Virus record (IMG/VR): IMGVR_UViG_3300036852_000252
Span: 1-44,528 of that record
Strand: one strand, 5' to 3'
DNA from: a virus
DNA: 44,528 nt
In this document: piece after piece, positions 9,125 through 19,337 of the stretch
Layout: each line of letters starts with the position of its first letter
How positions within the stretch are numbered: position 1 is the stretch's first letter
The notes under the pieces: generated by a model
The model's input: only the letters and a program-made list of their open reading frames with translations
Told to the model about the DNA's origin: nothing
The model's database searches: none
Translations under genes and position numbers: made by a program

Positions 9125-9153
9125 GCCCCCGCGAGGAGTGAACCTCCGGGGGC
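9125..9153. other. Strong RNA hairpin beside HNH insertion
   Basis: GCCCCCG-c-GAGG (9125-9136) pairs with CCTC-CGGGGGC (9143-9153) around a six-base loop. It lies between the start of the rightward HNH gene and the start of the leftward connector gene. There is no U-tract on either side. It could insulate the HNH gene from the leftward transcript, act as a terminator, or mark the boundary of the inserted element. Confidence 0.6.
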
Positions 9154-9183
9154 GTGGCCCTCACCTAACAAGGAGGTTCGGAC

Positions 9184-9771
9184 GTGGCCAAGGGTATCTG
9201 CTCCGTCGAGGGATGCGAGCGACGTGCTACCTCGCTCAGTTGGTGCAGATTGCATTACGGGCGATACCGACGAGGAACTCCGCTCTCTGCACCGCTCCGT
9301 TTGACTCGACGCCACGCTGACATCATGCGGACGATCTACGCGGGGGTAACCGCAACCTCGGATGAGTGCATCATCCTGAAGTCCCACGCAAACGGCAAAC
9401 GTACGGAAGTGAAATGGAACGGCCGTTCCACGCCCGGAGCGCGACTCGTCTGGATTCTCGCTAACGGGGACCCGGGAGAGTTGCACGTCCTCCATCGGTG
9501 CAACGGCGGTTCGGGCGACCACGGATGTGTCAATCTCCGCCATCTTTACGTCGGGACTGGTGGAGACAACGTGCGGGATTGCGTCCGAAACGGACGGCAT
9601 GCATACGGGGAACGAAACGGAAACTCCATACTGACCGACGCGAAGGTCCGAGAGATCCGGGCTCTCTACGATGCGGGCGCCACTATCAAAGCATTGGCTC
9701 ATCGATTCGGCTGCGAGAGTGGCCATATGTGCAGGATCGTGCATCGCCAGATGTGGCGCCACGTAGTCTAG
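9184..9771 (+). CDS. HNH homing endonuclease, 195 aa (antisense to the tail operon)
   Basis: GTG start with an excellent ribosome site (AAGGAGG seven bases upstream). An N-terminal zinc-like motif (CSVEGCERRATSLSWCRLHY) is followed by an HNH core (LVWILANGDPGELHVLHRCNG, then CVNLRHLYVGTGGDN). A C-terminal helix-turn-helix (NSILTDAKVREIRALY, ALAHRFGCESGHMCRI) would bind DNA. This composition is typical of freestanding phage homing endonucleases. It is oriented against all its neighbours and splits the connector region, with a ghost gene start at its 3' end. Confidence 0.92.
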   Translation: MAKGICSVEGCERRATSLSWCRLHYGRYRRGTPLSAPLRLTRRHADIMRTIYAGVTATSDECIILKSHANGKRTEVKWNGRSTPGARLVWILANGDPGELHVLHRCNGGSGDHGCVNLRHLYVGTGGDNVRDCVRNGRHAYGERNGNSILTDAKVREIRALYDAGATIKALAHRFGCESGHMCRIVHRQMWRHVV

Positions 9772-9822
9772 GACACAGCAATCGGTGTCTATCTCCCATG
9801 GGATGTCGCAGGGACCAGTCAT
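9772..9822 (-). pseudogene. Ghost 5' end of the head-tail connector gene
   Basis: Just after the stop of the 167-residue gene, an ATG at 9822 opens 17 codons reading MTGPCDIPWEIDTDCCV, and then the frame runs antisense into the HNH stop codon at 9771. The peptide matches the true start of the next connector gene in pattern (C-D/E-I/V-W-D/E-I/V-D-x-D-C-C). I read it as the displaced original or allelic 5' end, left when the HNH element entered. An alternative is a short translated leader. Confidence 0.6.
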
Positions 9823-9831
9823 CCATCGAGC

Positions 9832-10335
9832 CTAGAACGCCACCGGGAGCGCCGTGACGATGTAGAGGCGGGCGGCTCCCTGTGATGCGTCAGAAGGAGG
9901 GCCGCCCTTGGTGCCATCTTGGGAAACGACGAGGAGCAGCGGATCGGTTGTCGTGAAGATGAATAACCCCGTAAGCGCTTGCTGGTTCAATGAAACCCCA
10001 CTAAGCGCGATAACACCTGAGGTGGGATTTGCAGATACCAGATCGAATCCGAACGATGTCGTATATGCCCACAAACCAGTTGTTCCAGACGTGAAGTCTC
10101 CGATATCCGCCAGATTGCTAATCCCATCCCAGGCTGTATCTACACGAAAGGTGCAGTCGACCAGCACCTCTCCCACCGTCGGCGTGTAGAACTCCACCCC
10201 ATCCGCCAGCCCCGGCGTGTCGAAGGCGAACTCGAAGGGGCCTCGGACGGTAGCGGAGCCGGAACCGCCGCCAGGTCCGAAGTCATGCCAACCGTCCTCA
10301 CGGATGGGGGGTGACTCCCACGGCGAGAGCGTCAT
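9832..10335 (-). CDS. Structural protein (head/tail decoration-like), 167 aa
   Basis: This beta-rich protein contains FEFAFDTPGLADG, DCTFRVDTAWDGISNLADIGD and a C-terminal AARLYIVTALPVAF. The combination of repeated strands and turns fits a small virion surface or fibre-like protein. It sits between two HNH genes, so the original order was probably tail tube protein, this gene, connector. No named family is assigned. Confidence 0.62.
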   Translation of the reverse strand: MTLSPWESPPIREDGWHDFGPGGGSGSATVRGPFEFAFDTPGLADGVEFYTPTVGEVLVDCTFRVDTAWDGISNLADIGDFTSGTTGLWAYTTSFGFDLVSANPTSGVIALSGVSLNQQALTGLFIFTTTDPLLLVVSQDGTKGGPPSDASQGAARLYIVTALPVAF

Positions 10336-10875
10336 CTAGCGCCCCAATCTTGCGTAACGTTCGCGACGGATACGACGCATGCACTCACGGCAGACCCTGC
10401 CTCCATCCTTCGTGCGCTTAACATTCGCACCTGTAAGCGGATGCCCATGGACGCAATGTGTTTTGCGTGCGTTCTGCGCACAGATGCCCTCACCGCGAAG
10501 AAGGTTCTCGGCGGTCGTGACTGGTTCCAGGTGTCCAGGATTCACACAGCGAGTGTTCCTGCATAGGTGGTCGATATCCAATCCCGATGGGATCGGGCCG
10601 ACCATCAATTCATAGGCGAAACGGTGAGCCGGAGTAAGGCGACCATCTATTCGGATGAGCGCGTATCTCCCGAGCTTGATGCCACGCCACACCCAGCAGC
10701 CCGTCTCGTCGTCCTGTTTGATGCTCGCCCAGAACCGTTCGACGGGAGGCAGATGCTTGTTAGTCAGCGTTCCGACAGGTCCGGGGTCACCTAGCCGCCT
10801 GATGCGGTGGTAGTGCATATTGCAGAACCCTTTCGCCTGAACCGCTCGGTTGCATCCATCGATGCTGCATTCCAT
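10336..10875 (-). CDS. HNH homing endonuclease, 179 aa
   Basis: It starts with a CSIDGCNRAVQAKGFCNMHY zinc-type motif and then has the core RFWASIKQDDETGCWVWRG, the HRFAYELMVGPIP helix and DIDHLCRNTRCVNPGHLEPVT. This is the HNH active-site architecture of freestanding homing endonucleases. A second Cys/His cluster near the C-terminus (CVHGHPLTG, CRECMRR) is also typical. It lies in the sense direction between the tail tube gene and the next structural gene and ends one base before the latter's start. Confidence 0.93.
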   Translation of the reverse strand: MECSIDGCNRAVQAKGFCNMHYHRIRRLGDPGPVGTLTNKHLPPVERFWASIKQDDETGCWVWRGIKLGRYALIRIDGRLTPAHRFAYELMVGPIPSGLDIDHLCRNTRCVNPGHLEPVTTAENLLRGEGICAQNARKTHCVHGHPLTGANVKRTKDGGRVCRECMRRIRRERYARLGR

Positions 10876-10901
10876 CTGCCAAGGCTACTAAGCCCTGACG
10901 A

Positions 10902-11597
10902 CTACGACACCGGTTCGTTGTTCTGCGGAACGGAAATCCAAGTACACGCAGCGGTTGGGGGCTCAATCGTTGAGACGAACCCGCGTCTGTGGCATTCCGA
11001 GCCGATGACTTCGAGCAGCGGACCGGGCGTGTTCTCGGCGTCTGCAGCCTGCACGTCCCAAGGTCCGAGGGACCATCCGCCTCCGGCTCGCGTGTTGCCC
11101 GTGAGCGAGAAGGTCACGCCTTCGGCGTTGACGGTCACGTCACCGAGCACGCCGTTGGTGACCCAGGGCAGCAGCCAGTAGAACCACTGGCCCGTCGTGT
11201 CCTCGGCGCATTCCTCACCGATGACGTTCTGCCAGATCTCCAAGGCGAAGCCGGTGTTGCAGGCGACCTGGCAGTCGTCCCAGCCGATGGGGTCGCCGTT
11301 GAAGTCGTTGTAGACGCTGTTGCCCGTCAGGATGTCGATGAGCTCGGGCGAAGCACTGAAGAACCCCCCCGTCAGGTCGAAGCCGTTGAACGTGGGGCAG
11401 CCGCGCTTGAAGCCGCACTGCCTGCCGTTCATGGCCTTGAAGCTGATATCCGTGCCGGCCTCGACGTTGGGTGCCATGGCGACCGATGCCCAGCACTCGT
11501 CGACGAAGGCGTTGTCGGAACCCTCGACCGGCGCACCGCATTCATCCACGCGGGTCACGCGGACGACATCGCCTTCAGCGAGCTTCGGGCATCCCAT
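10902..11597 (-). CDS. Putative major tail (tube) protein, 231 aa
   Basis: ATG with a strong AAGGAGG site eight bases upstream. The sequence is beta-rich and contains FKAMNGRQCGFKRGCPTFNGFDLTG followed by SPELIDILTGNSVY, a pattern seen in tail tube proteins of actinobacterial siphoviruses. Strong translation signal, size and location between the head genes and connectors support a high-copy structural protein. Many cysteines. The alternative is another head decoration protein. Confidence 0.65.
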   Translation of the reverse strand: MGCPKLAEGDVVRVTRVDECGAPVEGSDNAFVDECWASVAMAPNVEAGTDISFKAMNGRQCGFKRGCPTFNGFDLTGGFFSASPELIDILTGNSVYNDFNGDPIGWDDCQVACNTGFALEIWQNVIGEECAEDTTGQWFYWLLPWVTNGVLGDVTVNAEGVTFSLTGNTRAGGGWSLGPWDVQAADAENTPGPLLEVIGSECHRRGFVSTIEPPTAACTWISVPQNNEPVS

Positions 11598-11614
11598 CGT
11601 TCATTCCTCCTTGT

Positions 11615-12415
11615 TCACGAAAGACCACCGCACGCGCTAAGACCGGTGTCGATGGCGGCAACGAAGCACGGATCGAAGATGACGAGGGCCGTGTCTTCGG
11701 CGATGGCCGTCTCGACGTTGTTGGTGCGGTCGGTCGAATCGAGTGTCTCCCGCTCGCCCACCTCGGCGTAGACCTCGCCCGTCGCGTACATGAACAGCGG
11801 GTCGCCGGATGTGGGGGCAGACTCTCCCGGCTCGCGTCCGTCGTAGCCGGGAGAGATGACGACGGTATTGCGGGCCGCCGTCTGCCATACGCGTCCATCC
11901 TGCGGCGCCCAGATGGCGGCAGCCGCCAGAAGCGCCGTAGCGATCTGCGCCGTGACGTGGATGAACACCGTTCGTCCCGAAAGCGCCGTCCATGCGTACT
12001 GCTCCAAGCACCCCAGGGCCGCTACGGGGTCGGCCGCCGCGGTAAGGACGGCAGCATCACCCAGAGACGGATTGCCCGTCGCCGCGCCGGTAAGCAGCTC
12101 GGCCGCAACCCCGAACTCGCGCGTGACGTCGAGTGACTGATCCGCGAAGTCAACCACTGAAGACCCGCCAAGCCGCGAGCACTGCACGGCCTGGAACACC
12201 TGGAACGGCTGGAACTCGACCGGGTCGGAAAGGAACGAGACGTCCTTCGTCACCATCCCTTCCGGGCACGGTCCGATGTTCTGCGGCGCGATGCACTGCG
12301 CGGAGGCGAACGTCACCCCGCGCTGCCAGTTGCCGCCGATAGGTCTGGCCGCGTTGAGGAGTCCGCCGACCGGCCTACCCGACGGCGGAAACGTGATCCG
12401 CGTCGGGGACGGCAT
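11615..12415 (-). CDS. Head-associated structural protein, 266 aa
   Basis: It directly follows the major capsid gene with three bases between stop and start. It contains DVSFLSDPVEFQPFQVFQAVQC and a long helical segment (REFGVAAELLTGAAT). The position suggests a capsid-linked or head-completion role. I know related hypothetical proteins occur beside capsid genes in actinophages, but no biochemical role can be read from the sequence. Confidence 0.65.
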   Translation of the reverse strand: MPSPTRITFPPSGRPVGGLLNAARPIGGNWQRGVTFASAQCIAPQNIGPCPEGMVTKDVSFLSDPVEFQPFQVFQAVQCSRLGGSSVVDFADQSLDVTREFGVAAELLTGAATGNPSLGDAAVLTAAADPVAALGCLEQYAWTALSGRTVFIHVTAQIATALLAAAAIWAPQDGRVWQTAARNTVVISPGYDGREPGESAPTSGDPLFMYATGEVYAEVGERETLDSTDRTNNVETAIAEDTALVIFDPCFVAAIDTGLSACGGLS

Positions 12416-12418
12416 GGC

Positions 12419-14074
12419 CTATGCGGCTCCGCAGATGCAGGGCGCGTCCAGAGGAACGGCGATCGACAGCGACTCACAGCCGCGCTGCACGACACCCTCG
12501 AACGTCTCGAGGAACGCCTGGCGGTCGTTGACCGCGTTCAGCGTCGAGTCGGCGATGTTCGTGCCGAGGTCGTAGGTGCCGCCATCCAGCGTCAGCCACG
12601 TGCCATTGGGGTAGAGCACGACGTCGACCCCGTCCCCACCGACACCGCCTGCGCCGAAGTCCACCAGCGCTGCCACACCCTGGTCGGCGAAGACGTCGAT
12701 GTCGGGCGACCACACCGGCGTGATGTTGCGGCTGGTGAAGAACGCGTTGAGCTGGGCGTCGGCCACCGTGAACAGATCGAGCGACCCCGCCGGTGCCTGG
12801 TTGTTGAGCTGGACGCGGAGTGCCTCGCGCAGCCACGACGGAAGGATGGCCGTGAAGCCCGTCCCGATGAGGCGGTGACGCGACTTGAGTCCTGCCGTGG
12901 CCTGGTCGAGCACCGTGAGCACGTCGACGACCGTTCCCGACCCACCGCCGAAGGACACCTGCGTCGAGTTGGACTCGATCGTCGCGTACATCGTCTGCTC
13001 GGCGATGCGGTCATGGGCGACCATGAGCAGGTCCAGGCGGCTCCTCCAGAACTCGGGGTTGAAGCGGGCCTGGAAGTTGCCCACCGTCAGACACGCGACG
13101 ATGGCGTCGACCTTGGCCGAGTCCTCCTCTTCGCACTCCACGCGCGGACACGCCTTGGTGTCCGAGCCGGGCTCGGCGTCGGTCGTGTTCGTCCAGACCG
13201 TGATGGCCTCTTCGAGGTCGGCCACCGTCACCGAGGGCGCGAAGCGGATGCCGCCGCGGTCGGCGCGGAAGGTCGGGTTGGCGTTGAAGATCGGCCGTCC
13301 CCGGTCGCCGCAGATCGGGTGGTTGAAGTCCGCCGGCAAGGGCTCGCAGATGCCACCCGCCGCCGTGATGGCGCGGGGCGAGGTCACCTTGTCGATGGTG
13401 CGGGTGTTCTCTTCGGCCGAAAGACCGAGCGATCGGTCCTCGGGGTAGAGGCGCTCCATGTGCACGAGCACCGATCCGCCGCGCTTGACCTGCGGCGCGT
13501 ACTGCGTGAACAGCTTGGCCACGTCGTCGATGTCGGCGTTCTGGGAAAGCCCGGCACCCTGCGCGGGTCCCAGCGCCGCGACGATCACCGAGTCGTTGGA
13601 CGGCGGCTGCTCTTCGATGCGCTGCGTCCGGCGCTTGGACGACCGGCTGATCGCGTCTGCCAGAGATGCGACCTTGGCGACCTGCTTGGCCTCGGCGGGA
13701 GCCTCTTCCTCGCCACCTTCGCCTTCTCCGCCGTCGCCCTCGGCATCCCCGCTGTCGCCTTCACCCTCGTCGCCTTCGGCCTCTGCCTTGGGCTCGCCTT
13801 CGAGGCTCTTGAGCAGTTCGGCGGCTTCCTTGCGGTCGGCCTCGACCTGCTCCCGGCGCGTGATGACCTCGGCGTCGATCTTGTCGATGGCTTCCTTGAT
13901 CGTGCGACCGCTCGCGTTGTCGGGCTTGTCGCCCTCAAGCGCTGCCTTGGCCGCTTCGATGAGTCCCGCGCGCGCCTCGGCGAGCTCCTCGTCGGTCGGG
14001 GGGGACTCTTCCTTCTCACGCTTGTCTTCGTCGAGGGATTCGACGGTGGAGAGCAACTTCTGCAGATCGTCCAA
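12419..14074 (-). CDS. Major capsid protein with N-terminal scaffold-like domain, 551 aa
   Basis: TTG start with a near-perfect AAGGAGG site. Residues 1-130 are a charged, Glu/Lys-rich coiled-coil with an acidic linker (EGEGDSGDAEGDGGEG), like the delta/scaffolding domain of HK97-type capsids. The remainder reads as the HK97 fold: an RGGIRFAP arm, the long helix NFQARFNPEFWRSRLDLLMVA and a C-terminal strand region. The upstream protease (17664-19229) would remove the N-terminal domain during maturation. No separate scaffold gene is seen, which fits the fused arrangement. Confidence 0.9.
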   Translation of the reverse strand: MDDLQKLLSTVESLDEDKREKEESPPTDEELAEARAGLIEAAKAALEGDKPDNASGRTIKEAIDKIDAEVITRREQVEADRKEAAELLKSLEGEPKAEAEGDEGEGDSGDAEGDGGEGEGGEEEAPAEAKQVAKVASLADAISRSSKRRTQRIEEQPPSNDSVIVAALGPAQGAGLSQNADIDDVAKLFTQYAPQVKRGGSVLVHMERLYPEDRSLGLSAEENTRTIDKVTSPRAITAAGGICEPLPADFNHPICGDRGRPIFNANPTFRADRGGIRFAPSVTVADLEEAITVWTNTTDAEPGSDTKACPRVECEEEDSAKVDAIVACLTVGNFQARFNPEFWRSRLDLLMVAHDRIAEQTMYATIESNSTQVSFGGGSGTVVDVLTVLDQATAGLKSRHRLIGTGFTAILPSWLREALRVQLNNQAPAGSLDLFTVADAQLNAFFTSRNITPVWSPDIDVFADQGVAALVDFGAGGVGGDGVDVVLYPNGTWLTLDGGTYDLGTNIADSTLNAVNDRQAFLETFEGVVQRGCESLSIAVPLDAPCICGAA

Positions 14075-14161
14075 CGTAGCCTCCTTGGCCTCGTTTCGGC
14101 TTTGGCAACTACGCTGTCCCGGCCCCGACTTCGGGCGGTTAGGCGATCGGTTGTTATCGCA

Positions 14162-14190
14162 TGACTAACACGGATGCAGCCGCGGTGCAA
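14162..14190 (-). promoter_or_regulatory. Candidate promoter for the capsid gene
   Basis: On the minus strand TTGCAC (14190-14185), a 17-base spacer and TAGTCA (14167-14162) resemble a sigma-A promoter. It lies in the 121-bp gap between the collagen-like gene and the capsid gene, the largest gap in the head operon, where an extra promoter for capsid would be useful. Match is by eye only. Confidence 0.4.
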
Positions 14191-14195
14191 GCGTT

Positions 14196-15614
<1,419 letters not shown>

Positions 15615-16361
15615 CTATGGCCCCGCTGAGCCGACCCGTGCGAACAACGGGCCGCCGGGCTCGCGCAGGATGGCAAGCATGGCGTCGGGGTCGGGTTCCT
15701 TGCCGACGGTTCGACCGAGGATGCCTTCGCGTCTGATGCTTCCCCCGGCGGTTTTGTATCGCGTCGCGAGTTCGATGTTTCTCTTCCGCTGCGGCGTCGT
15801 GCGGTTCAGCTCACGGTCGCGCGGGTGCCACAGGTGGTAGGAGTAGCCCTCGATGCGCTCGGCGACTCCACCGAGTGTCTGACACGCGTACTGGAAACTT
15901 CTGTCCTCTCCACCCCACGCGATGAAGCGCTCGTCGTGACCACCGACGCGATCGTGCAGCTCCCTGGGAACGGCGATGGCGCCGGCCGATTGACGCAGCG
16001 CCAACTGTCCCGACGGGCTGAACGTTCCCTCGTAGACCTTCTGCGTGGCGGCCTTGTTCAGTCGCAGGTGCTTGGTGTAGGCGTGCACGAAGCAGCCCGT
16101 CTCTGCTGCGCGCTCAACCGCCGCGTGGAACTGCTCTGGCGGAATCCACATATCCGCATCCGCATGAAACAAGATGCTGGCGTTCGCCTTGCGTGCTGCG
16201 TCGTTGCGTGCTGCGGAACGGTTCACCGTCTCCGCGATGCCATAGATGATCGGGACGCCGAACGAGGACCAGTAGCGGTAGGTCCAGTGCATCGCTTTCG
16301 TTCGCCATGGACAACGCGTTTCGATCCACGGAATCAGGATGGCGACATCAGACCTGGGCAA
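15615..16361 (-). CDS. Glycosyltransferase, GT-A type (Glyco_transf_7C-like), about 248 aa
   Basis: The frame starts near a TTG at 16361, overlapping the end of the upstream glycosyltransferase; the exact start is uncertain. Features are VAILIPW at the N-terminus, a metal-binding HADADMWIP (DxD), FIAWGGEDRSF (the WGGED donor/acceptor loop) and YSYHLWHPRD. It is clearly paralogous to the C-terminal half of the preceding protein (CDADLLCP, GWGGEDISW, YHLWHP). It probably transfers sugar to a virion protein; the next gene is the Thr-rich collagen-like fibre. Confidence 0.85.
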   Translation of the reverse strand: MPRSDVAILIPWIETRCPWRTKAMHWTYRYWSSFGVPIIYGIAETVNRSAARNDAARKANASILFHADADMWIPPEQFHAAVERAAETGCFVHAYTKHLRLNKAATQKVYEGTFSPSGQLALRQSAGAIAVPRELHDRVGGHDERFIAWGGEDRSFQYACQTLGGVAERIEGYSYHLWHPRDRELNRTTPQRKRNIELATRYKTAGGSIRREGILGRTVGKEPDPDAMLAILREPGGPLFARVGSAGP

Positions 16362-17667
16362 GCTTCCTCGCCTCTTTGACGAGCGTGCGCATGGCCGGGG
16401 TCCGCCGTGAGGCTTTGAGGTAGCGGTCGTACAGCGGATCGTTCTCGCCGTGCGCTGCGCCGATGTACTTGGACGGATGCCACAGGTGATACAGCGGCCC
16501 GTTCGTCTTCCGCGGCATCCCCGCCAGCGAACGAAGCGCCATGCCCCAGGAGATGTCCTCGCCTCCCCAGCCCTCGAAGCGTTCGTCCATGGGGATGTCC
16601 TCGTACACCGAACGGCGAAGGACGACGACACCCCCGCCGATGACGCCCGAGTAGGGACCGACGTCGAGTGCGCCGTTGCGGGACTTGGCGATGGGCAGGG
16701 GATCGGCACCGCGCAGGACCTTCTGCGTCGCCGTCTTGCTGAGCCGGTAAAGGATCGAATAGGGCATGATCCAGCGCACACCCTTGCGGCACTGGTTCAC
16801 CGCGTCCTCGATGTCGGGGCACAGCAGGTCCGCGTCGCAGATGACGAGGAAGTCCCCGAAGCTCCTGCGTACACCGTCGTTCACCGCGCGGGCCTTGGAG
16901 AACGGCTCCTTGTCGTCGGTTCCGATGACGACCTGCCAGTCGTGGTGAGCTTCGAACTGTTGCAACACCTTGGCGAGTGCAGCTTCCCGGTGCTCGTCGG
17001 TTCGGCGGTAGGGGATGACGACGGAGACCTGGCCGCGTGCCGAGCCCCAGGTGTGCTCGCAGACGGCATCGTGGGGGACGTGTCCGCGTCCGTTGCGTTG
17101 AAGCTCCGTGTAGTGGTACGGGAGAAAGAGCTTCTTCGGCAGGATGTGCAGGTCTCCCCGTCCGTTGGCCTGGGTAGTGAGGAACGCCGGACCCACCGAG
17201 CGCCACGGCTGCTGCTTGGGGCGCTTGTGAAACGAGATGGGAGCCTGGTCGATGAGCAACCGCATCAGCGGATGTCCGGGGACCGAGCCGAGCAGACCGT
17301 TGGCGATGAGACCGGGCTTCTCCTGCACGGCGAAACACGTCTTGCCCGCGATGTGGGGTGCGATCGGTTTCAGCGCGACGAAGTCGTGGTCCACGTACAT
17401 GCCCCCGAACCGCCAGAGCAGCTCGTAGCGCGCGATGTCGGAGCGGAAGCGGGGAAGCAGACGGCTCGGCAGGTGCTTCGCGGCTTCGTCCCACAGGTCC
17501 TGGTTCTCAAGTCCGAGAGCGAGAAGCGAGTCCTCGTCCCATTCGGTCAGGGTCCATCCGGGGTTGACGTCGAGCCACGTCTGCGCGTTGTCGACGTAGT
17601 CCTGGGGTGCTGGTGACCCCAGCCAGATGCGATGGATTTGGCGGGGGATGACTACCCCGTCCATCAC
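16348..17667 (-). CDS. Bifunctional glycosyltransferase: GT32 domain plus Glyco_transf_7C-like domain, 439 aa
   Basis: The N-terminal half has the GT32 signature: PRQIHRIWLG, then RSDIARYELLWRFGGMYVDHDF with the DxD motif. The C-terminal half (from VSVVIPYRRTDEHRE) has CDADLLCP and FEGWGGEDISWGMALRS and matches the next gene. Two transferase domains in one protein could add two sugars in turn. ATGA overlap with the protease gene couples it to head morphogenesis, which suggests that the acceptor is a virion protein rather than a host polymer (inference). Confidence 0.88.
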   Translation of the reverse strand: MMDGVVIPRQIHRIWLGSPAPQDYVDNAQTWLDVNPGWTLTEWDEDSLLALGLENQDLWDEAAKHLPSRLLPRFRSDIARYELLWRFGGMYVDHDFVALKPIAPHIAGKTCFAVQEKPGLIANGLLGSVPGHPLMRLLIDQAPISFHKRPKQQPWRSVGPAFLTTQANGRGDLHILPKKLFLPYHYTELQRNGRGHVPHDAVCEHTWGSARGQVSVVIPYRRTDEHREAALAKVLQQFEAHHDWQVVIGTDDKEPFSKARAVNDGVRRSFGDFLVICDADLLCPDIEDAVNQCRKGVRWIMPYSILYRLSKTATQKVLRGADPLPIAKSRNGALDVGPYSGVIGGGVVVLRRSVYEDIPMDERFEGWGGEDISWGMALRSLAGMPRKTNGPLYHLWHPSKYIGAAHGENDPLYDRYLKASRRTPAMRTLVKEARKLAQV

Positions 17668-19229
17668 GCAGTGCGTTCTGCTGCGATCAGCTTCTCGAGC
17701 TCGGCGACGCGGTCCTCAAGCGATGGTCCGTCGTCGCACTGCTCGCATCCCGGCCCCGAGGTGATGACGCCGCTGGACGCAGCGATAGCTCTGGCGACGC
17801 GGAAACCCGGCGCGTTTACAGCCAGCAGTCCGACCAGACGCAGCTTCGTCCCGAACGATCGCCAGTCGCCTGAGAGCGCCGAAGCCCGCAGGATCTCGAT
17901 GTCGACGTCTGTGGCGTCCGACCGCACAGCACCAGCGACCCAGATGCCGTAGGCGTCGGGACCGACCCTGACGTCGCCCACGGCGTAGCCGGTGTGGGCG
18001 TAGTGCTCGACGGCTGCCGCCGCTTCGAGGTTGATGTTGGCGTGGCGCGTCTTCATCACCAGCGGTCCGGTGGGGATGCCGGGCAGGCGCTCGCCGGTGT
18101 GGAACCCCCGGTAGGCGGCAGGTTCCTTCGGCGGACGGGTGCAGGTCCCCGGCATCCCTCCGATGTAGCACCGGCCCCACAGGGCAGCGTGGCCGTAGAT
18201 CTGGCCGTCATCGGTAACGGTCAGAGGACAGCCGAGCTGCCGTTCCTCCTCGGGTCGTTCGGGCTCCTGCCAGACCAGACGCTCGTCGGATTCATCACCG
18301 AACTGCGGGTCGGCGAACCATTCACGCCGAACGACGCGAAGCGAGGCAACCAGCGCCATGCGTGCGTTGTTGAACGCTGCCTCGTCCACGATGGCCACCG
18401 ACCGGATGCGTCCGGCGGTAGTGACGACGATGTTCCCGCGTTCCTCGTCCACGACGTCATCGAGCGAAACGGACACTCCGACGGCACCTTCGCTGAACAG
18501 CTCTGCGGCACGCGCCACGAGCATCTGCGTCTCGGGGTCGGTCGAGTCCGACAGTGCGCCTGTGCCGCGTATCTCCTTGCCCACACGTTCGATCGTGTTG
18601 ATGGTGCCCACCGTGGCTCCTGAGTGGTCCATCTCTTCGCGGTCGAAGACCAGCGGCCATGGACCGTCTTCCCATGTGAGTGCACCGCGCTCGATCTTTC
18701 GTCCGTCACCGGTCGTGATGCCTTCGATGGCGATGACACCTTCGATGGGCGTGCCCGTCGCATCCGCCGTGAGCGTTTCCAGGGATGCCGTCTGCGCCAC
18801 GGGACATTCCGGCCAGTCCTCGATGGAAGCGCGGACCCGGTCGTAGATTGTGCAGATACGTGACCGGATGCGCGCCTTGTCCGAGTCCGACACGCCGCCG
18901 AGTGCCCCCACTCCCCGGCCGCCGGCGCAAGCGGCGAGGCCACGGGGAACGATCTGCAGCCGTCCGTCGATGACATCGGCGAAGCCCAACGACCACACAG
19001 CAGCGGTGCGCGGGTCGCCGTCTGAAGAACGCCACAGGAACGCACGGCCGATGCAGGCCACGTTGCCGTCGCAGGAATCAAGGACGCGGCGTCTGGCTCC
19101 GGGTCCGTCCCACGGTGTGTTACGCGGAGCGACAGGCAGGTTCGCGGTTCCAGAAATCGGCATCAGCCGATTCTCACCATGCGATGACGGAATACCGTAC
19201 GTCCGAACTGCCACCATGTCGCTCGCCAC
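17664..19229 (-). CDS. Capsid maturation protease, 521 aa
   Basis: Central residues show IEGVIAIEGITTGDGRKIERGALTW, PWPLVFDREEMDHSGATVG and later EGAVGVSVSLDD, the strand-His-Ser layout of phage prohead proteases. The position between portal and capsid is standard. Residues after about 330 form a second domain (GHAALWGRCYIGG, MKTRHANINLEAAAAVEHYAHTG) often found fused to such proteases in actinophages, and the C-terminus ends in a coiled coil. GTG 19229 is the longest start; ATG 19217 or ATG 19163 (MPISGTAN) are alternatives. Confidence 0.82.
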   Translation of the reverse strand: MASDMVAVRTYGIPSSHGENRLMPISGTANLPVAPRNTPWDGPGARRRVLDSCDGNVACIGRAFLWRSSDGDPRTAAVWSLGFADVIDGRLQIVPRGLAACAGGRGVGALGGVSDSDKARIRSRICTIYDRVRASIEDWPECPVAQTASLETLTADATGTPIEGVIAIEGITTGDGRKIERGALTWEDGPWPLVFDREEMDHSGATVGTINTIERVGKEIRGTGALSDSTDPETQMLVARAAELFSEGAVGVSVSLDDVVDEERGNIVVTTAGRIRSVAIVDEAAFNNARMALVASLRVVRREWFADPQFGDESDERLVWQEPERPEEERQLGCPLTVTDDGQIYGHAALWGRCYIGGMPGTCTRPPKEPAAYRGFHTGERLPGIPTGPLVMKTRHANINLEAAAAVEHYAHTGYAVGDVRVGPDAYGIWVAGAVRSDATDVDIEILRASALSGDWRSFGTKLRLVGLLAVNAPGFRVARAIAASSGVITSGPGCEQCDDGPSLEDRVAELEKLIAAERTA

Positions 19230-19337
19230 TGACCTTCATCGGTTCTGTACCGAGAAACAAATCTCCCGATTCTGCGATGGTCATTGAAACGCTTGGCAAA
19301 ACGGTAGACCCTTGCTGAGAACACCTTGTCGCGCATC

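Noticed and set aside
9100-9822. Leftward 240-codon ORF opposite the HNH gene
   Set aside because: Only its first 17 codons resemble a real protein (ghost start); the rest is antisense to a well-supported HNH gene.
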